This document shows, one piece after another, positions 26,616 to 35,209 of a stretch of 64,000 bases of DNA. Within the stretch, counting starts at the first letter, position 1, and each line of letters begins with the position of its first letter. Where the stretch lies: assembly GCA_963844235.1 (NCBI GenBank), contig CAWJNF010000005.1, positions 124,001 to 188,000 on the forward strand, written 5' to 3'. The notes under the pieces are model-generated. The model made no database searches. It worked only from the letters and a program-made list of their open reading frames with translations, and was not told the origin of the DNA. Source of the stretch: CAWJNF01 sp963844235. GTDB taxonomy: Bacteria; Actinomycetota; Thermoleophilia; Gaiellales; Gaiellaceae. Made by a program: the position numbers and the translations under genes.

Positions 26616-27149
26616 ATGGACAAGCGAACGCGGCAGAACGTGCTCGGGCAGTGGGGGGTGCGGGAGGAGGGCCCGAGGGAGCGGGCGACCGGCCGGGCGC
26701 TGCAGGCCGAGCTCGAGGGGAGTGTCGCCGAGGGACGCCCGTTGCAGCTGCGCCGGCGCCACTTCCGCCCGTCCGTCGATTCCTACGTCGCCGCGCTCGG
26801 CGGGCCGCTTCCGTACATGCTGCGCCTGCTCGAGATCGAGCGGCTGACGGTCGACCATGCCGCGACGCTGGAGGCGCGCTGGCGGGAGCTGGCCGGCGAG
26901 TGCGCCGGCAATCCGCTCGCGTTCGAGGAGCGCTGGCTTGCCGAGGTGGGCGGGTACGACTTCGACGACGTGAACCGCCTGATCGAGACGCACAACCGCT
27001 GGTATCCGGTGGAGGCCCGGCTTCCGATGGACGTGCGGCGCCGTGACTACGTCCTCGTCGGCGGCCAGCCCTACACGCGCCAGCCGCTCGACGCCGCCTG
27101 GGTGCTCGAGCGGTTCCCGGCTCGGCTAGCCGCGGTTCAGCTCGCGTAG
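26616..27149 (+). CDS. Conserved hypothetical protein
   Basis: 177 residues from ATG 26616, 7 nt after the YyaL stop, so probably co-transcribed. The sequence is mostly helical and Arg-rich in the first third (LRRRHFRPSVDSYVAAL), then LEARWRELAGECAGNPLAFEERWLAEV and a C-terminal NRWYPVEARLPMDVRRRDYVLV. I do not recognise a family. Its 3' end overlaps the convergent Clp_N gene by 24 bp, so transcription must run into that gene. Confidence 0.7.
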   Translation: MDKRTRQNVLGQWGVREEGPRERATGRALQAELEGSVAEGRPLQLRRRHFRPSVDSYVAALGGPLPYMLRLLEIERLTVDHAATLEARWRELAGECAGNPLAFEERWLAEVGGYDFDDVNRLIETHNRWYPVEARLPMDVRRRDYVLVGGQPYTRQPLDAAWVLERFPARLAAVQLA

Positions 27150-27662
27150 CACGGCCGCTCTGACGGCCTCGGGCGGGAGCCCGCGCTGCTCGAGCAGCCT
27201 GACGGCAGGCCCCTCCCCGGCGCGGAGGAGGCCGAGCAGGACGTGCTCGCTGCCGATGCAGCGGTCGCCGCGACTGAGCGCCTCGCGCAGCGAGAGCTCG
27301 AGCGTCCTCTTCGCGAACGGCCCGAAGGGTCGGGCGCGACAGAAGCGCCGTTTCCCGGCTCGTGTCCGCTCGAGGGCTCCCGGGCCGAAGGCCTCCTCCA
27401 CCCGGCTGCGGACCTCGTCGAGGTCGATGCCAATCGTCGCCAGCGCGTCCGCGTCACGCCTGGCCGGCCGCGGCAGCGCGCTCGCTCGTAGCTCGTCGCT
27501 CGACACGCCCAGGGAGCGGAGCGCCGCACCGGCCGCCCCGTCGTCGCTCGCCAGGCCGAGCAGAAGGTGCTCGGTGCCAAGGTAGTCGTGGCCGAGCGTG
27601 TCAGCTTCGTGCTGGGCGCGGACGACCACTTCCCGAGCCTCATCGGTAAACCGTTCGAACAT
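27126..27662 (-). CDS. Stand-alone Clp N-terminal (Clp_N) double-repeat protein
   Basis: 178 residues. Two Clp_N repeats: FTDEAREVVVRAQHEADTLGHDYLGTEHLLLGL at residues 4-36 and FGPFAKRTLELSLREALSRGDRCIGSEHVLLGLL at about 113-146. There is no AAA+ ATPase domain, so this is not ClpC but an isolated substrate/adaptor-binding domain. It is translationally coupled (ATGA overlap) to the upstream HTH gene; together they look like a small regulatory unit. Confidence 0.85.
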   Translation of the reverse strand: MFERFTDEAREVVVRAQHEADTLGHDYLGTEHLLLGLASDDGAAGAALRSLGVSSDELRASALPRPARRDADALATIGIDLDEVRSRVEEAFGPGALERTRAGKRRFCRARPFGPFAKRTLELSLREALSRGDRCIGSEHVLLGLLRAGEGPAVRLLEQRGLPPEAVRAAVLRELNRG

Positions 27663-27895
27663 CAGCGCCTCCTCCCGCGTAGCAGCCGTGCGGCGCCGTG
27701 CTTCTTGTGGACGGCTTGCTTGCTGACCCCGAGCGCGTCGGCGATCTGCCGCCAGGACCAGCCCTGCGCACGCGCGTTCTCGACCTGGAGCTCCTCGAGG
27801 GACTCGAGCAGCGCCCGCAGGGCGGCCACGGCAGCGAGCCCGACCGCCGGGTCCTTGCTCGCGGTCTCGTCTGCGAGCTTCGTGGCATCGCTCAT
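27662..27895 (-). CDS. Small helix-turn-helix DNA-binding protein
   Basis: 77 residues from ATG 27895. N-terminal acidic helix (LRALLESLEELQVENARAQG) and a C-terminal HTH, WSWRQIADALGVSKQAVHKKHG, with a basic tail. Its own promoter is consensus and holds two GTTGAC-type inverted repeats, so autoregulation is likely. The ATG is 6 nt from the -10 (leaderless). It overlaps the Clp_N gene and may be controlled through it. Confidence 0.85.
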   Translation of the reverse strand: MSDATKLADETASKDPAVGLAAVAALRALLESLEELQVENARAQGWSWRQIADALGVSKQAVHKKHGAARLLRGRRR

Positions 27896-27898
27896 GCC

Positions 27899-27941
27899 GT
27901 CAATATAGGTTGACGACCGCGAGTTGTCAACTACGGTTGAC
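27899..27941 (-). promoter_or_regulatory. Consensus promoter with two GTCAAC/GTTGAC operators for the HTH-Clp_N unit
   Basis: Read on the minus strand: TTGACA (27925-27930), 17-bp spacer, TATATT (27902-27907), then ATG after 6 nt. One inverted repeat, GTCAAC-N4-GTTGAC, covers the -35 (27926-27941); a second, slightly imperfect one covers the -10 (27899-27914). Centres are 27 bp apart. The -35 half lies within the 3' end of the agmatinase-like gene. Confidence 0.8.
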
Positions 27942-28911
27942 GCGACCGGCGCATCGCGAGCCCGGTGAGTATCTCCAGCACGACCCGGTTGGCGGCGAGC
28001 GCGGCGAGGTCCGCCGAGCCGTGCGCTACCGGGATCACCTCGACCACGTCGGCTCCGACGAGCTCGAGCTCGTCGGCGATCGTCCGGCAGGCCCAGTTCA
28101 GGTCGATCGGCATCATGCCGCCCGGCTCGGGCGTTCCCGTGCCCGGCGCGTAGGCGGGGTCGAGCACGTCCACGTCCACCGTGAGGAAGACCGGGCCGGA
28201 GCCGACGAGCTCGATCGCGCGCCGCACCACCTCCTCGATGCCGAGCCGGCGCACGTCGTGCATGAACAGGCTCGTGATGCCACGTTCCGCCTGCCAGGCC
28301 AGCTCCGCCTCGTGAGGCCACCAGCCGCGCAGGCCGATCTGGACGTAGCGGCGCGGGTCGACGTGGCCCTGCTCGACGAGGTTGTACATCGGCGTGCCGT
28401 GCGAGAGCCCGCGCCCGAAGATCTCCGCGGCGGTGTCGGTGTGGGTATCGAAGTGGACGAGCCCGACCGGTCCGTCCAGATGCCGGGCACACGCCCTCAC
28501 GTCCGGCTCGGCGATCGAGTGGTCGCCTCCGAGCACGATCGGCATCGTGCCGGCTCGGAGCACCTCGAGCACGGTGTCCTCGATCGCCTTGTGCGAGCGG
28601 ACCGCATCGGTCGGGACGATCGGTGCGTCGCCGTAGTCGACGACGCGGAGATGGCTCATCCAGTCGATCCTCGCCTCGAGATGGTACGAGGACGTCGGCG
28701 TCGCCGCCCGCACGGCGCGGGGGCCGAGGCGCGTGCCCGGCAGGTCGGAGACGAGCTCGTCGAACGGCGCGCCGACGATGGCGACGTCGAAGCCGGCGAG
28801 CTCGGCCGGGTCCTCCGTGTACGGGAGGTCCGCGAACGTGAGCAGCCCGGCCCAGACGGCCTTGTAGTCGAAGCCGTGATGCCGCCGCCAGCGCTCGATC
28901 GGATCGATCAC
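27931..28911 (-). CDS. Ureohydrolase (agmatinase/guanidino-acid hydrolase family)
   Basis: GTG at 28911 (VIDPIERWRRHHGFDY) is preferred; TTG at 28938 is the alternative. About 326 residues. Binuclear manganese motifs: GGDHS, FDTHTD (usually DAHxD), DVDVLDPA and the PGTGTPEPGG loop typical of agmatinases. It hydrolyses a guanidino group to urea plus amine, with agmatine to putrescine the best guess. That would link it to the amine genes further right. It is divergent from the acyl-CoA ligase. Confidence 0.85.
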   Translation of the reverse strand: MIDPIERWRRHHGFDYKAVWAGLLTFADLPYTEDPAELAGFDVAIVGAPFDELVSDLPGTRLGPRAVRAATPTSSYHLEARIDWMSHLRVVDYGDAPIVPTDAVRSHKAIEDTVLEVLRAGTMPIVLGGDHSIAEPDVRACARHLDGPVGLVHFDTHTDTAAEIFGRGLSHGTPMYNLVEQGHVDPRRYVQIGLRGWWPHEAELAWQAERGITSLFMHDVRRLGIEEVVRRAIELVGSGPVFLTVDVDVLDPAYAPGTGTPEPGGMMPIDLNWACRTIADELELVGADVVEVIPVAHGSADLAALAANRVVLEILTGLAMRRSRQP

Positions 28912-28948
28912 GCGGCGAACCCTAGATGGGGGTGACAATGAGCGCTTC

Positions 28949-30523
28949 GTGACCGACGACCGCCTCTACCGCAACGAGCTGACCCCGGTTCACTTTCTAC
29001 GCCGCAGCGCGGCGATCTTCCCGGAACGCGTGGCTGTGGTGAACGGGGAGCGCCGTCTCACGTACGGCCGGCTCGCCGACCGGGCGTGGCGGCTGGCAGG
29101 CGCGCTGCGCGCCGCCGGGTTCGAGACGGGCGACCGCGTTGCCTACCTCTGCCCGAACACCCCGGCGATGCTCGAGGGGGCCTTTGGCGTGCCGGCCGCG
29201 GGCGGGATCCTCGTCCCGATCAACATCCGCCTCACGGCGCCCGAGGTCGAGTACATCCTCGAGCACTCCGGCGCCCGCTTCGCCGTCGTCGACCACGAGC
29301 TGGCACATCTCGTCAGCGGCGCCAAGGGTGTCGAGGTGGTCGTCGACGAGGACGGCGACGACCCGCGGAACCCCTACGAGCAGTTCCTCCTTGCCGGTGC
29401 CGGATCGCCAGATCCGGCGCCGGTCACGGATGAGGAGAACGTGATCTCGATCAACTACACCTCGGGCACCACGGGGCGGCCGAAGGGCGTCATGGTCACG
29501 CACCGCGGCGCCTTCCTCAATGCGCTCGGCGAGGTGATCGAGACAGGGCTCGGGTACGAGTCGGTCTACCTATGGGTGCTGCCCATGTTCCACTGCAACG
29601 GCTGGTGCCACACGTGGGCCGTCACGGCCGTCGCCGGGCGCCATGTCTGCCTGCGCAGGGTCGAGCCGGCGCGCATCTGGGAGCTCCTCGAGTCCGAGGG
29701 CGTGACCCATGCCTGCGGCGCGCCAACCGTCTACGTGGCGCTCGTCAACGATCCCGCCGCGCGTCCTCTCACGACGCCGGTCACCGTGTCCATGGGCGGG
29801 GCGCCGCCGTCGCCGACGTTGCTCGAGCGCATGAGCGAGCTGAACTTCCGGCCCAAGCACCTCTATGGGCTGACCGAGACCTACGGGCCGTCCACGATCT
29901 GCGTCTGGAACCCGGATTGGGACGACCTGCCCGCCGCGGATCGCGCCCGCCTGCTCGCGCGCCAGGGACACGGACATGTGACCCACCACCCGGTGCGCGT
30001 CGTCGACGAGCGGCTCGACGACGTTCCCAGGGACGGCATGACGCTCGGCGAGGTCGTCATGCGCGGGAACAACGTCATGGCCGGCTACTACCGCGACCCC
30101 GAAGCTACGGCGGCCGCGTTCGACGGCGGTTGGTTCCACTCGGGCGACGTCGCCGTCTGGCACCCCGACGGCTACATCGAGCTGCGCGACCGCGCCAAGG
30201 ACGTCATCATCTCCGGCGGCGAGAACATCTCGACGATCGAGGTCGAGCAGGTCGTCGTCAGGCATCCGTCGGTGCTGGAGTGCGCGGTCGTGGCCGTACC
30301 CGACGAGCGTTGGGGGGAGCGACCCAAGGCGTTCGTCGCTCTGAAGCCCGGCTCGGAGACCACCGAGCGCGAGATCATCGACTTTTGCCGCGAGCGCCTC
30401 GCTCATTTCAAGTGCCCGGCCGCCGTCGAGTTCGGCGAGCTGCCGAAGACCTCGACGGGAAAAATCCAGAAGTACGTCCTTCGCGAGCGGGAGTGGGCCG
30501 AGCGCGAACGACACATCGGCTGA
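28949..30523 (+). CDS. AMP-dependent acyl-CoA synthetase/ligase
   Basis: GTG 28949 (VTDDRLYRNELTPVHFLRRSA). 524 residues, normal for FadD/medium-chain ligases. ATP-binding P-loop YTSGTTGRPKG, A5 motif LYGLTETYGPS, hinge DRAKDVIISGGENIS and the C-terminal catalytic Lys in PKTSTGKIQKY. It activates a carboxylic acid to its CoA thioester in the cytoplasm. The substrate is unknown; the motif MFHCNGW suggests a fatty or aryl acid of the DMSP-lyase/acyl-CoA ligase subgroup. Confidence 0.9.
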   Translation: MTDDRLYRNELTPVHFLRRSAAIFPERVAVVNGERRLTYGRLADRAWRLAGALRAAGFETGDRVAYLCPNTPAMLEGAFGVPAAGGILVPINIRLTAPEVEYILEHSGARFAVVDHELAHLVSGAKGVEVVVDEDGDDPRNPYEQFLLAGAGSPDPAPVTDEENVISINYTSGTTGRPKGVMVTHRGAFLNALGEVIETGLGYESVYLWVLPMFHCNGWCHTWAVTAVAGRHVCLRRVEPARIWELLESEGVTHACGAPTVYVALVNDPAARPLTTPVTVSMGGAPPSPTLLERMSELNFRPKHLYGLTETYGPSTICVWNPDWDDLPAADRARLLARQGHGHVTHHPVRVVDERLDDVPRDGMTLGEVVMRGNNVMAGYYRDPEATAAAFDGGWFHSGDVAVWHPDGYIELRDRAKDVIISGGENISTIEVEQVVVRHPSVLECAVVAVPDERWGERPKAFVALKPGSETTEREIIDFCRERLAHFKCPAAVEFGELPKTSTGKIQKYVLREREWAERERHIG

Positions 30524-30698
30524 GCTCGTCGGGCTTCCGTGCGTCGAGGCCCGCCGAAGGCTCGGTGGGCGCCCAGGTGGCGAGCCGATCAGTCCCCGGA
30601 CGCCCGTCCTGGGCAGACGCGACAGACCGGCCCGTGAAGCGACGACCTCCGACCTACTAGCATGGGCCGCCGTCCGGCCCCGATCGAGAGGAGCTCAC

Positions 30699-31013
30699 AT
30701 GGTCTTGACAACGGGTCCGAGTGTCGAGGGACGACCGATCACCGACTACCTCGACGTCATCTCGTCCCAAGCGATCATGGGCGTCAACATCGGTAAGGAC
30801 CTCATGGCAGGGATGAGGAACATTGTCGGCGGGCGATCCAAGTCGTACGAGGGCGAGATCGCGAAAGCGGTCGCCGAGGTCATGACCGAGCTGAGAATGG
30901 GCGCGGCGTCGCTTGGCGCCGACGCTGTCGTCAGCATCGACATCGACTACGAGAGCATGGGCGGCAGCATGCTCATGGTCGCCGCCAGCGGCACTGCGGT
31001 GAAGCTCGGCTGA
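30699..31013 (+). CDS. YbjQ/UPF0145 family protein
   Basis: 104 residues after GAGAGGAG. Matches the YbjQ family: VLTTGPSVEGRPITDYLDVISSQAIMGVNIGKDL, then IAKAVAEVMTELRMGAASLGADAVVSIDIDYE. The family forms pentameric beta-rich rings and was once called heavy-metal-binding; its role is unproven. Single gene followed by a GC hairpin. Confidence 0.88.
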   Translation: MVLTTGPSVEGRPITDYLDVISSQAIMGVNIGKDLMAGMRNIVGGRSKSYEGEIAKAVAEVMTELRMGAASLGADAVVSIDIDYESMGGSMLMVAASGTAVKLG

Positions 31014-31079
31014 GATCTCCGTCGAGATCGCCGGGATCGCCGCCGTCGACCGGGCAGCTGACCGCGCTCGAAGGGACGA

Positions 31080-31095
31080 GGGCGGGCCCCCGCCC
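31080..31095. terminator. GC-rich stem-loop between convergent genes
   Basis: GGGCGGG pairs with CCCGCCC over a very short loop, between the ybjQ-like gene and the minus-strand small gene ending at 31115. It lacks a T-run. Confidence 0.4.
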
Positions 31096-31114
31096 CTCCG
31101 AGCGCGGGCTCGAG

Positions 31115-31294
31115 TCAGGTGGAGACCGGCTCGGCGGTCTTGTCGTCCTTCAGCCGGCGGATGAGGTCGGCGACGTCGGCAATCTCCTGCTCGAGGTCGC
31201 GCTGGTAGTCCTCCAGCCGCTGCAGCCAGTCTTCCCGGCTGAGCCGCCGGCGGCCGAGCATTCCGCGGCCGGGGCCGTAGCCGTGACGACACAT
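31115..31294 (-). CDS. Small DUF5320-like protein
   Basis: 59 residues from ATG 31294, which is preceded by GAAAGGAGGTG. Begins MCRHGYGPGRGMLGRRR, a Gly/Arg-rich head common to DUF5320-type proteins, then one long amphipathic helix (EDWLQRLEDYQRDLEQEIADVADLIRRL) that may form a coiled coil. It starts 2 nt after the PadR stop, so the two form an operon. These small proteins regularly accompany PadR regulators; function unknown. Confidence 0.7.
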   Translation of the reverse strand: MCRHGYGPGRGMLGRRRLSREDWLQRLEDYQRDLEQEIADVADLIRRLKDDKTAEPVST

Positions 31295-31296
31295 GG

Positions 31297-31698
31297 TCAC
31301 CTCCTTTCGGTCGCGTCGTTTGCGTGGCGCTCCAGAAAGCCCTCGATCTCGGCGCTCGTCCGTGCGAGCGCGTCCGCCCACCGGTCGAGCACCTCGGCGC
31401 CGCTGGCCGTCAGCTCGTACACACGCTTCGCCGGTCCCGGGATCTCCGCGTGCCACTCCGAGCGAACGAGCCCGTCTTCCTCGAGCGCGCGCAGGACGCG
31501 ATAGAGATTGCCGAGATCCACGCCGCGGTCGTCGCCGGTGAGCTGCGAGACCTGCTCGAGCAGGTCGTAGCCGTGCATCGGCCGCTGTCGCAGCAGGAGC
31601 AGCAGCGCGGGCTCGACGAAGCGCTCGACGCGTGCCCGGACGAGCCAGCGATCTCCCACTCGCCACCGGCAACGGGCGACACGCCTCCGTGCATGCAT
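31297..31698 (-). CDS. PadR-family transcriptional regulator
   Basis: ATG 31698, 6 nt after a TATACT -10 (leaderless). 133 residues: winged helix RFVEPALLLLLRQRPMHGYDLLEQVSQL, recognition helix LGNLYRVLRALEEDGLV, wing KRVYELTASGAEVLDRW and a C-terminal dimerisation helix. It is a PadR repressor, probably of its own operon. The interrupted palindrome GACT-N6-AGTC at 31701-31714 overlaps the -10 and is a candidate operator. Confidence 0.85.
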   Translation of the reverse strand: MHARRRVARCRWRVGDRWLVRARVERFVEPALLLLLRQRPMHGYDLLEQVSQLTGDDRGVDLGNLYRVLRALEEDGLVRSEWHAEIPGPAKRVYELTASGAEVLDRWADALARTSAEIEGFLERHANDATERR

Positions 31699-31700
31699 GT

Positions 31701-31714
31701 GACTAGTATAAGTC
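31701..31714 (-). promoter_or_regulatory. -10 box with possible PadR operator
   Basis: TATACT (31705-31710, minus strand) sits within GACTTATACTAGTC, whose outer four bases are inverted repeats. It is 6 nt from the PadR ATG. No good -35 is seen, as expected for an extended -10 or a regulated promoter. Confidence 0.5.
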
Positions 31715-31788
31715 AAAGACTGATAGCGCCGCCCGTTTCCGCCCGGGAGCCCCCAGCTATCCCAGGGCGCTCTTCGTGGTCCGGTCGG

Positions 31789-32499
31789 CTACGCGCGCTG
31801 CTCGGTGCGGTACCTGCGTGCTTCCTCGACGAGCGCCTCGAACAGCCGCTTGTCGTCGCCCTCCTCCGGGTGCCAGAGCACGCCGACGGCGAAGCGGCGG
31901 GCCGGGTCCTCGACGACCTCGATCGTCCCGTCGTGCGCCAGGCCCGCCGCGACGAGGCCGGCGCCCACCGTGTCGACGCCCTGGTGGTGGGACGACTTGA
32001 CGCTCGTGCGCGCGCCGAGCACGCGGGCGGCGACGCTTCCCGGGTCGAGCTCGACGTCGTGCTCGGAGAAGGCGCCGAGCTTCTCGCGGTGCTCTTCGTG
32101 GCCGGTCAGCTCGGGCAGATGCTGGTGCAGCCCGCCGCCGCGCAGGACGTTCAGCACCTGCATCCCTCGGCAGATCCCGAGCACCGGCATGTCGCGGGCG
32201 AGGGCTGCGTCGAGCAGCGCGAACTCGGCCGTGTCGCGCTCCGGCTGGGTGATCGTCTTCTCGTGATTGCCGGCGCCGTACAGGTCAGGGTCGATGTCCG
32301 CACCGCCGGAGAGGATGAGGCCGTCGATGGCGTCGAGCGTCTCCTCGACCGCGTCGGCCGCCGGCGGGATGATCAGTGGCCGGCCGCCGGCGCGCTCCAC
32401 TGACTGCACGTACGAGAGCGGGATGAGCGCGGCCGGAAGCACCCAGGCGCCCCAGCTGGCCTCCTGGGCGTACGAGGTGATTCCGACGAGCGGCTTCAC
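31789..32499 (-). CDS. puuD: Gamma-glutamyl-gamma-aminobutyrate hydrolase-like peptidase C26
   Basis: 236 residues of class I amidotransferase-like fold. Catalytic Cys in VLGICRGMQVLN, late His-Glu in GVLWHPEE, and the family-specific SGGADIDPDLYG and KSSHHQGVD. PuuD cleaves gamma-glutamyl-GABA to glutamate and GABA in putrescine breakdown. It is the last gene on this strand after the iron alcohol dehydrogenase and glutamine-synthetase-like genes, which supports a gamma-glutamylated amine route. The true amide could differ from GABA. Confidence 0.87.
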   Translation of the reverse strand: MKPLVGITSYAQEASWGAWVLPAALIPLSYVQSVERAGGRPLIIPPAADAVEETLDAIDGLILSGGADIDPDLYGAGNHEKTITQPERDTAEFALLDAALARDMPVLGICRGMQVLNVLRGGGLHQHLPELTGHEEHREKLGAFSEHDVELDPGSVAARVLGARTSVKSSHHQGVDTVGAGLVAAGLAHDGTIEVVEDPARRFAVGVLWHPEEGDDKRLFEALVEEARRYRTEQRA

Positions 32500-32541
32500 C
32501 AGCTGAATATACGTCCAGCGCCCTCCGACGACGCCCGGCTG

Positions 32542-33702
32542 TTACGTGCGGCTGCCGATCGCGAGCGCGTCCATGTAGCAGGCGACGACGTCCTCCTTCG
32601 TCCACGGCTCGGGGGAGACCGTGATGAAGTAGTCGTCGAGCGCTCCGTCGGCAAGCTCGTCGAGGTCGGCCTCGCCGACGCCGCACGACGCAAGCGTCGG
32701 AAAGTCGATGTCTGCGAGCAAGCGGCGCACGGCCGTGACCGCGCGCGAGCCGTCGCGCGAGCCGTCGCCGGGCTCGCCGAATGCGTCCGCGATCCGCTCG
32801 AACAGCTCGGGCACCGCCCGGCGGTCGTGGTCCATCGTCTCGGCGAGCACGAGCCCGATTGTCAGCCCGTGCGGTAGGTGAAAGCGCCCGCCGACCGCCT
32901 GGGCGATGGAGTGCTCAGAGCCGCAGTCCGAGATGTTCATCGAGAGCCCGGCCATCATGCTCGCGCACATCATGCGGCTCCGGGCCTTACGGTCGCCGCC
33001 GTCGCGCACGACGGCCGGGAGCGCGGCGGACCCGAGCCTGATCGCCTCGAGCGCGATCGCGTCACCCACCGGCGTCCTCGTCTCGACGACGATTGCGGCG
33101 ATCGCCTGGGCGATCGCGTCGATCCCGGAGTGGGCGGTCGGCGCTGACGGCAGACCGTAGGTCAGCTCCGGGTCGACGAGCGCATGCTGCGCTCGCAGGA
33201 AGGGGTTCGCGATTCCGGCCTTCCGGTTCGTCTCGGCGTCGGTGATGACTGCCCCACCGGACACCTCTGAGCCTGTGCCCGCAGTCGTGGGAATGGCGAC
33301 GAGCGGGACCACGGGCGGCTCGTAGGCCACCTCGCGGGCAGCGAAACGCCGGAAGGGCTCGCGCTGGCTGACGACGAGTCGAGCCGCTTTGGCCGTATCG
33401 ATGACGGAGCCACCGCCGATCGCGACGACGGCGTCGGCATCGGAAGCGGCGAGCCTGTCCGCTGCGTCCTCGACGTCGTCGATCGTCGGCTCGCCCGCGG
33501 ACTTCGCGTAACGACCCGCTTCCTCGAGCCCATGGAGGGCGCTCGCCACGGCTGGAACGCCTTGCATGAAGTCGTCGACGATTACGAAGGGTCGTGAGGT
33601 GCTCTCGGCGGCCAGCACGTCGTTCAGCGCCGCGACCGCCCCCTCGCCGAAGCGGATCCTGACCGGCAGGTGGTTTCCGAATGGGGGTATCGGCTCAGCC
33701 AC
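32542..33702 (-). CDS. Iron-containing (group III) alcohol dehydrogenase
   Basis: 386 residues. NAD-binding GGGSVIDTAKA, PTTAGTGSEVSGGAVITD, and metal ligands in DAIAQAIAAIV (degenerate relative to the usual DALTHAIEAY), SEHSIAQAVGGRFHLPHG with His residues. It would interconvert an alcohol and aldehyde with NAD(H). Its start overlaps the end of the upstream glutamine-synthetase-like gene by 8 bp, so it is part of the amine cluster. Some metal-ligand positions look atypical, so metal use is uncertain. Confidence 0.85.
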   Translation of the reverse strand: MAEPIPPFGNHLPVRIRFGEGAVAALNDVLAAESTSRPFVIVDDFMQGVPAVASALHGLEEAGRYAKSAGEPTIDDVEDAADRLAASDADAVVAIGGGSVIDTAKAARLVVSQREPFRRFAAREVAYEPPVVPLVAIPTTAGTGSEVSGGAVITDAETNRKAGIANPFLRAQHALVDPELTYGLPSAPTAHSGIDAIAQAIAAIVVETRTPVGDAIALEAIRLGSAALPAVVRDGGDRKARSRMMCASMMAGLSMNISDCGSEHSIAQAVGGRFHLPHGLTIGLVLAETMDHDRRAVPELFERIADAFGEPGDGSRDGSRAVTAVRRLLADIDFPTLASCGVGEADLDELADGALDDYFITVSPEPWTKEDVVACYMDALAIGSRT

Positions 33703-35030
33703 GCTCGAACATCCTCTCCCGCTCGTAATCCGTTACGACCCGGTCGTACAGCCGCTGCTCGGCCCGGGCGTAGTTGAGGTAGTGATCGACGACGTCGTCG
33801 CCGAAGGCGGCCCGCGCCAGCGTCCCTTGCTCGAGCGCCGAGACAGCCTCTCGCAATGCGCGCGGGAAGCGCTCGGCCCCCTCCGCCGCGTAGGCGTTGC
33901 CTTCGTAGGGCGGCGGCAGCTGCAGCTCGCGCTCGATGCCGTCGAGCCCGGCCGCGAGCAGGGCCGCGTAGGCGAGGTAGGGGTTGCAGTCGGCGCCGGG
34001 GATCCGCGCCTCCACGCGGAAGGAGCTGCCCCGGCCGACGACGCGGAAGCCCGTCGTCCGGTTGTCGTGCGCCCACGTGATCGTGTTGCCGGCCCACGTG
34101 CCGGCTCCGGCGAAGCGCTTGTACGAGTTCACGTTCGGCGCCATGAACACAGCGAGCTCCCTGATGCCGGCGAGCTGACCGGCGAGGAAGTGCCGGCAGA
34201 GCTCGGACTCCCCTTCGAACGCGTTGCGGCCGTCCTGCCAGAGGCTCACGTGGATGTGGCACGAGCTGCCGATCCAGCGGTGGTCGGGCTTGGCCATGAA
34301 CGTCACCGAGCAGCCGTTCTGCTCGGCGATCTCCTTCGCCCCGTGCTTGTACACGACGTGATGGTCGCCCGACGTCACCGCGTCGGAGTAGCGAAACGTG
34401 ATCTCGTGCTGACCCGGCCAGGCCTCGGCCTTGGACGCCTCGACCGGGATGCCGGCCGCCTCCATGCCCTTGCGGAGCTGGCGGATGAACGGCTCGTCGA
34501 AGCCGGGAGCGAGCAGGTGCGCGTCGGTCACGTACCGGGAGGAGGGGCTCAGCTTCGTGTACCCGTTCGCATGTGCCTCTGCGTAGCTTTCGCGCAGGAG
34601 GAAGAACTCGAGCTCCGAGCTGACCTTGGGCTCGAAGCCGGCCGCTCTGGCCCGTTCGACCTGCTGCGCCAGGATCCGTCGGGGCGACTGCTCGACGGGG
34701 CGTCCGTCGAACCAGCTCGGGTCGCAGATCACGAGCGCCGTCGCCTCGTGCCAGGGGATGCGCCGGAGCGAGCTGAAATCAGGGCGCAGCAGGAAGTCGC
34801 CGTAGCCCAGCTCGATGCTCGAGATCGCGTAGCCGGGCGTCGTGTCCGACTCGATATCGAGCGTCAGGAGCGAGTTGCACACGTCGATCCCATGCTCTGC
34901 ATGCTCGGCGAAATAGCGGCCCGTCGTCCGCTTGCCGACGAGGCGGCCGTGCATGTCGACGAGCGCGACGACGACCGTGTCGATCGTCCCCGTCCTCGAC
35001 CTCGCCGCTCAGCTCGTCGAACGTGAGCAT
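33695..35030 (-). CDS. Glutamine-synthetase-like gamma-glutamyl-amine ligase 1 (one frameshift)
   Basis: The true start is ATG 35030 (MLTFDELSGEVEDG). The frame breaks at CCCC 34989-34992: with one base removed it continues as TIDTVVVALVDMHGRLVGKR. Corrected length is 444 residues, equal to paralogue 2. GS beta-grasp domain, then the catalytic domain with FEPKVSSELEFFLL, GSSCHIHVSLW and the ammonia/amine-site region IPGADCNPYLAYAALLAAG. It belongs to the PuuA/GlnA3-type ligases that join glutamate to an amine with ATP. Co-transcribed with the alcohol dehydrogenase and PuuD-like genes. Confidence 0.85.
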
Positions 35031-35209
35031 CGTCAGATGGTTGATCGGAAAGTGTGGTGCCGGCGGGGACGGCGGAGACCGAGCATGAGGACGGGATCAT
35101 GCCTCGTGCGTATCGGCAGATACGTGCGAGGCACGAGCATGGCCTCGAGCGACGGTATCGGCCGCCATCCGGCGGTGCCACGGTTGCCGGTCAATTTCCG
35201 ATCGATCAT

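Noticed and set aside
24408..26993. An 861-codon minus-strand open frame
   Set aside because: It mirrors the YyaL gene, whose plus-strand protein has conserved motifs; the minus frame is Arg/Glu/Val-rich shadow sequence.
32542..33702. The iron alcohol dehydrogenase as a shell-enclosed enzyme
   Set aside because: It has no N- or C-terminal extension resembling an encapsulation tag and lies in a separate operon; only a functional link is supported.
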